Source: Desulfobacteraceae bacterium (GTDB taxonomy: Bacteria > Desulfobacterota > DSM-4660 > Desulfatiglandales > Desulfatiglandaceae). Taken from it: a stretch of 6,558 nt of DNA. Positions 5,446 to 6,558 of the stretch are shown here, piece after piece (positions within the stretch are counted from its first letter, which is position 1; every line of letters begins with the position of its first letter). The stretch covers positions 1 to 6,558 of the forward strand of contig DAOVUP010000092.1 in assembly GCA_030632525.1 (NCBI GenBank), read 5' to 3'. A model generated the notes under the pieces. It was not told where the DNA came from. It did not search any database and saw nothing but the letters and a program-made list of their open reading frames with translations. The translations under genes and the position numbers were made by a program.

Positions 5446-6453
5446 TTATTCTCGACTAACCTTATTTTGTGTCGAATGCCTGATAAGCAATCTGGGCTTA
5501 AACCATTGATATCTATCAAAGGAATTGTCAGAAGCCATGTTTACAATCATTTTCATGGCAGCCGTGCCAAGATTGTACATGGGGATCTCGACCGTGGTCA
5601 GGGTGGGATTAAAATAGGAACTTAGCTGGATATTATCAAATCCTACCATTGCAAGATCTCCAGGCACGGATAATCCTAAATCCCCTGCCGCATGTATCGC
5701 TCCGAATGCCATCAAATCATTGGACGCGAACACGGCGGTGGGCCTGTCCGGCATCTCCAGAAGTTCTCTCCCAGCCTGATATCCGCTTTCCGGTGTTAGG
5801 TTTCCCCGCTTTACCATTCTGTCTTCAAATGGGATTCCGTTTTGAGCCAATGCGTTCTTGAAGCCTTGTAGACGGTCTATCGAGCTTGTGGACATCTCCG
5901 GTCCATTGATAAAACAAATTCGCTGATGCCCGAGATCTACCAAGTGCTGTATTGCCAGGGTTGCGCCGCCTATGTTGTCTACGCGGACGGCAGGGAAGTC
6001 CACTTCATGACGCCCGATCACCACAATCCTTTGACTTAACTCCCTCAGGGCGGATAGGGGTTCGTAGCCGTGGATGATGCCTCCGCTAAAGATGATCCCG
6101 TCTGCCCTTTTCTCTCTAAATAAGTGAATATGCTGAATAATTCGTTCCAGTTTGCGGTCAGTGTTTTGAAGAATAACGGCATACCCTTCATCATCTGCCC
6201 TATCTTGGATGCCTCTTACAATCTCCGCATAGTAGGGATTTGAGATATCAGGGATAATAACCCCTACAGTCATCGTCCTTTTAGTAATGAGACCCTGAGC
6301 AAGCGCATTAGGTCGAAAGTCCATCTCCTTTATGGTTTTCAGGACCCTTTCCCTTGTCACCCTGTTGACCCTGTGAGGACTATTGTTAATAACCCTCGAT
6401 ACGGTTGTTATGGAGACTTTTGCCCTTAAAGCGACATCCTGCATAGTGGACAA
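5446..6453 (-). CDS. LacI-family transcriptional repressor
   Basis: The protein has 335 residues from the TTG start, the standard LacI-family length. The N-terminal helix-turn-helix spans about 4-24 (MQDVALRAKVSITTVSRVIN), and the hinge helix 48-58 (PNALAQGLITK) has L55 in the position that inserts at the centre of the operator. The rest is a periplasmic-binding-protein-like effector domain: VGVIIPDISNPYYAEI (63-78), RVDN and DLGHQRICFING in the middle, FASNDLMAFGA and GFDNIQLSSYFNPTLTTVE near the end. It is soluble and should sense a pathway intermediate or substrate. The TTG at 6453 is chosen because GAGG (6462-6465) is 8 bases upstream and gives the family-typical MSTMQDVA start; the ATG at 6444 is too far from that site. 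Upstream in-frame ATGs lie before the promoter. An operator at its own transcription start indicates autoregulation. It is separated from the structural genes by 104 bases and faces the same way. Confidence 0.95.
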   Translation of the reverse strand: MSTMQDVALRAKVSITTVSRVINNSPHRVNRVTRERVLKTIKEMDFRPNALAQGLITKRTMTVGVIIPDISNPYYAEIVRGIQDRADDEGYAVILQNTDRKLERIIQHIHLFREKRADGIIFSGGIIHGYEPLSALRELSQRIVVIGRHEVDFPAVRVDNIGGATLAIQHLVDLGHQRICFINGPEMSTSSIDRLQGFKNALAQNGIPFEDRMVKRGNLTPESGYQAGRELLEMPDRPTAVFASNDLMAFGAIHAAGDLGLSVPGDLAMVGFDNIQLSSYFNPTLTTVEIPMYNLGTAAMKMIVNMASDNSFDRYQWFKPRLLIRHSTQNKVSRE

Positions 6454-6461
6454 ACCAAAGA

Positions 6462-6465
6462 CCTC
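6462..6465 (-). promoter_or_regulatory. Ribosome binding site selecting the TTG start of the repressor
   Basis: GAGG is 8 bases before the TTG at 6453 and 17 bases before the next ATG. Its spacing fits only the TTG. A weak start codon with a short Shine-Dalgarno would keep repressor levels low despite the strong promoter. Confidence 0.65.
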
Positions 6466-6471
6466 AAATAT

Positions 6472-6485
6472 GGAAAACGTTTTCC
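6472..6485. promoter_or_regulatory. Autoregulatory LacI-family operator at the repressor's own promoter
   Basis: GGAAAACGTTTTCC is a perfect 14-base palindrome with the central CG favoured by this repressor family. It begins 5 bases past the -10 element, so it covers the expected transcription start and the next dozen bases, a position that blocks initiation. It matches the dyad at 5376-5393. Confidence 0.8.
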
Positions 6486-6490
6486 CCCAA

Positions 6491-6518
6491 ATTATATTAA
6501 TCCGTCGAATCGTGTCAA
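6491..6518 (-). promoter_or_regulatory. Consensus sigma-70 promoter of the repressor gene
   Basis: On the minus strand a perfect -35 TTGACA (6513-6518) and a perfect -10 TATAAT (6491-6496) are separated by 16 bases. Transcription should start near 6484, giving a leader of about 31 bases before the TTG. The perfect hexamers imply a strong promoter held down by the overlapping operator. Confidence 0.8.
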
Positions 6519-6558
6519 GGCTGAAAGGCAACTATAAACAGATAAATAGGGGACGTAC

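Noticed and set aside
6454..6531. Longer repressor starting at the ATG at 6531
   Set aside because: That codon lies upstream of the strong promoter, and the added 26 residues match nothing in the LacI family N-terminus.
1..6558. CRISPR arrays, insertion sequences, tRNA genes, long direct repeats, frameshifted genes
   Set aside because: None seen: no spaced repeats, no transposase-like frame, no cloverleaf, and each gene reads through as one intact frame apart from the edge-truncated one.

Overview
The window is a single-direction catabolic gene cluster. Every gene lies on the minus strand, so transcription runs from high to low coordinates. Coding density, short gaps, strong Shine-Dalgarno sites and a consensus sigma-70 promoter show a bacterium. 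The partial tripartite tricarboxylate transporter (TTT) binding protein and the moderate GC content (about 47% in the isomerase gene, about 57% in the dehydrogenase gene, hand-counted) suggest a proteobacterium or Desulfobacterota-like organism, but no gene fixes the lineage. There are no RNA genes, mobile elements, CRISPR arrays or long repeats, and no stretch over 300 bases without a gene.

Layout in transcription order. (1) A LacI-family repressor (6453-5446) is read from a near-perfect TTGACA/TATAAT promoter (6491-6518), with a 14-bp perfect palindrome (6472-6485) at the predicted transcription start. (2) A 104-base gap carries a second copy of the same operator (5376-5393). (3) A creatininase-family metallohydrolase (5341-4478) follows. 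(4) After a 107-base gap comes a Tm-1-like ATP-binding protein (UPF0261, 4370-3138). (5) A class II aldolase (3141-2530) overlaps it by ATGA. (6) A zinc-dependent medium-chain dehydrogenase (2509-1415) is distinctly GC-richer than its neighbours. (7) An xylose-isomerase-like TIM-barrel protein (1325-405) comes next. (8) The first 108 residues of a TTT periplasmic binding protein (326-1) run off the window.

The working picture is inference. An acidic sugar derivative, or an amide or lactone of one, is captured by the TTT binding protein. In the cytoplasm it is opened or hydrolysed by the creatininase homologue, oxidised by the dehydrogenase, rearranged by the TIM-barrel enzyme and cleaved or decarboxylated by the aldolase. 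The Tm-1-like protein supplies an unknown ATP-dependent step. The set resembles the logic of the tetronate (OtnI/OtnC) and apionate pathways. However, no recognisable DUF1537-type sugar-acid kinase is present, and a Tm-1-like protein translationally coupled to an aldolase is not a step I can match to a described pathway. That combination, under a LacI-type regulator with two matching operators, is the best candidate here for an undescribed system.
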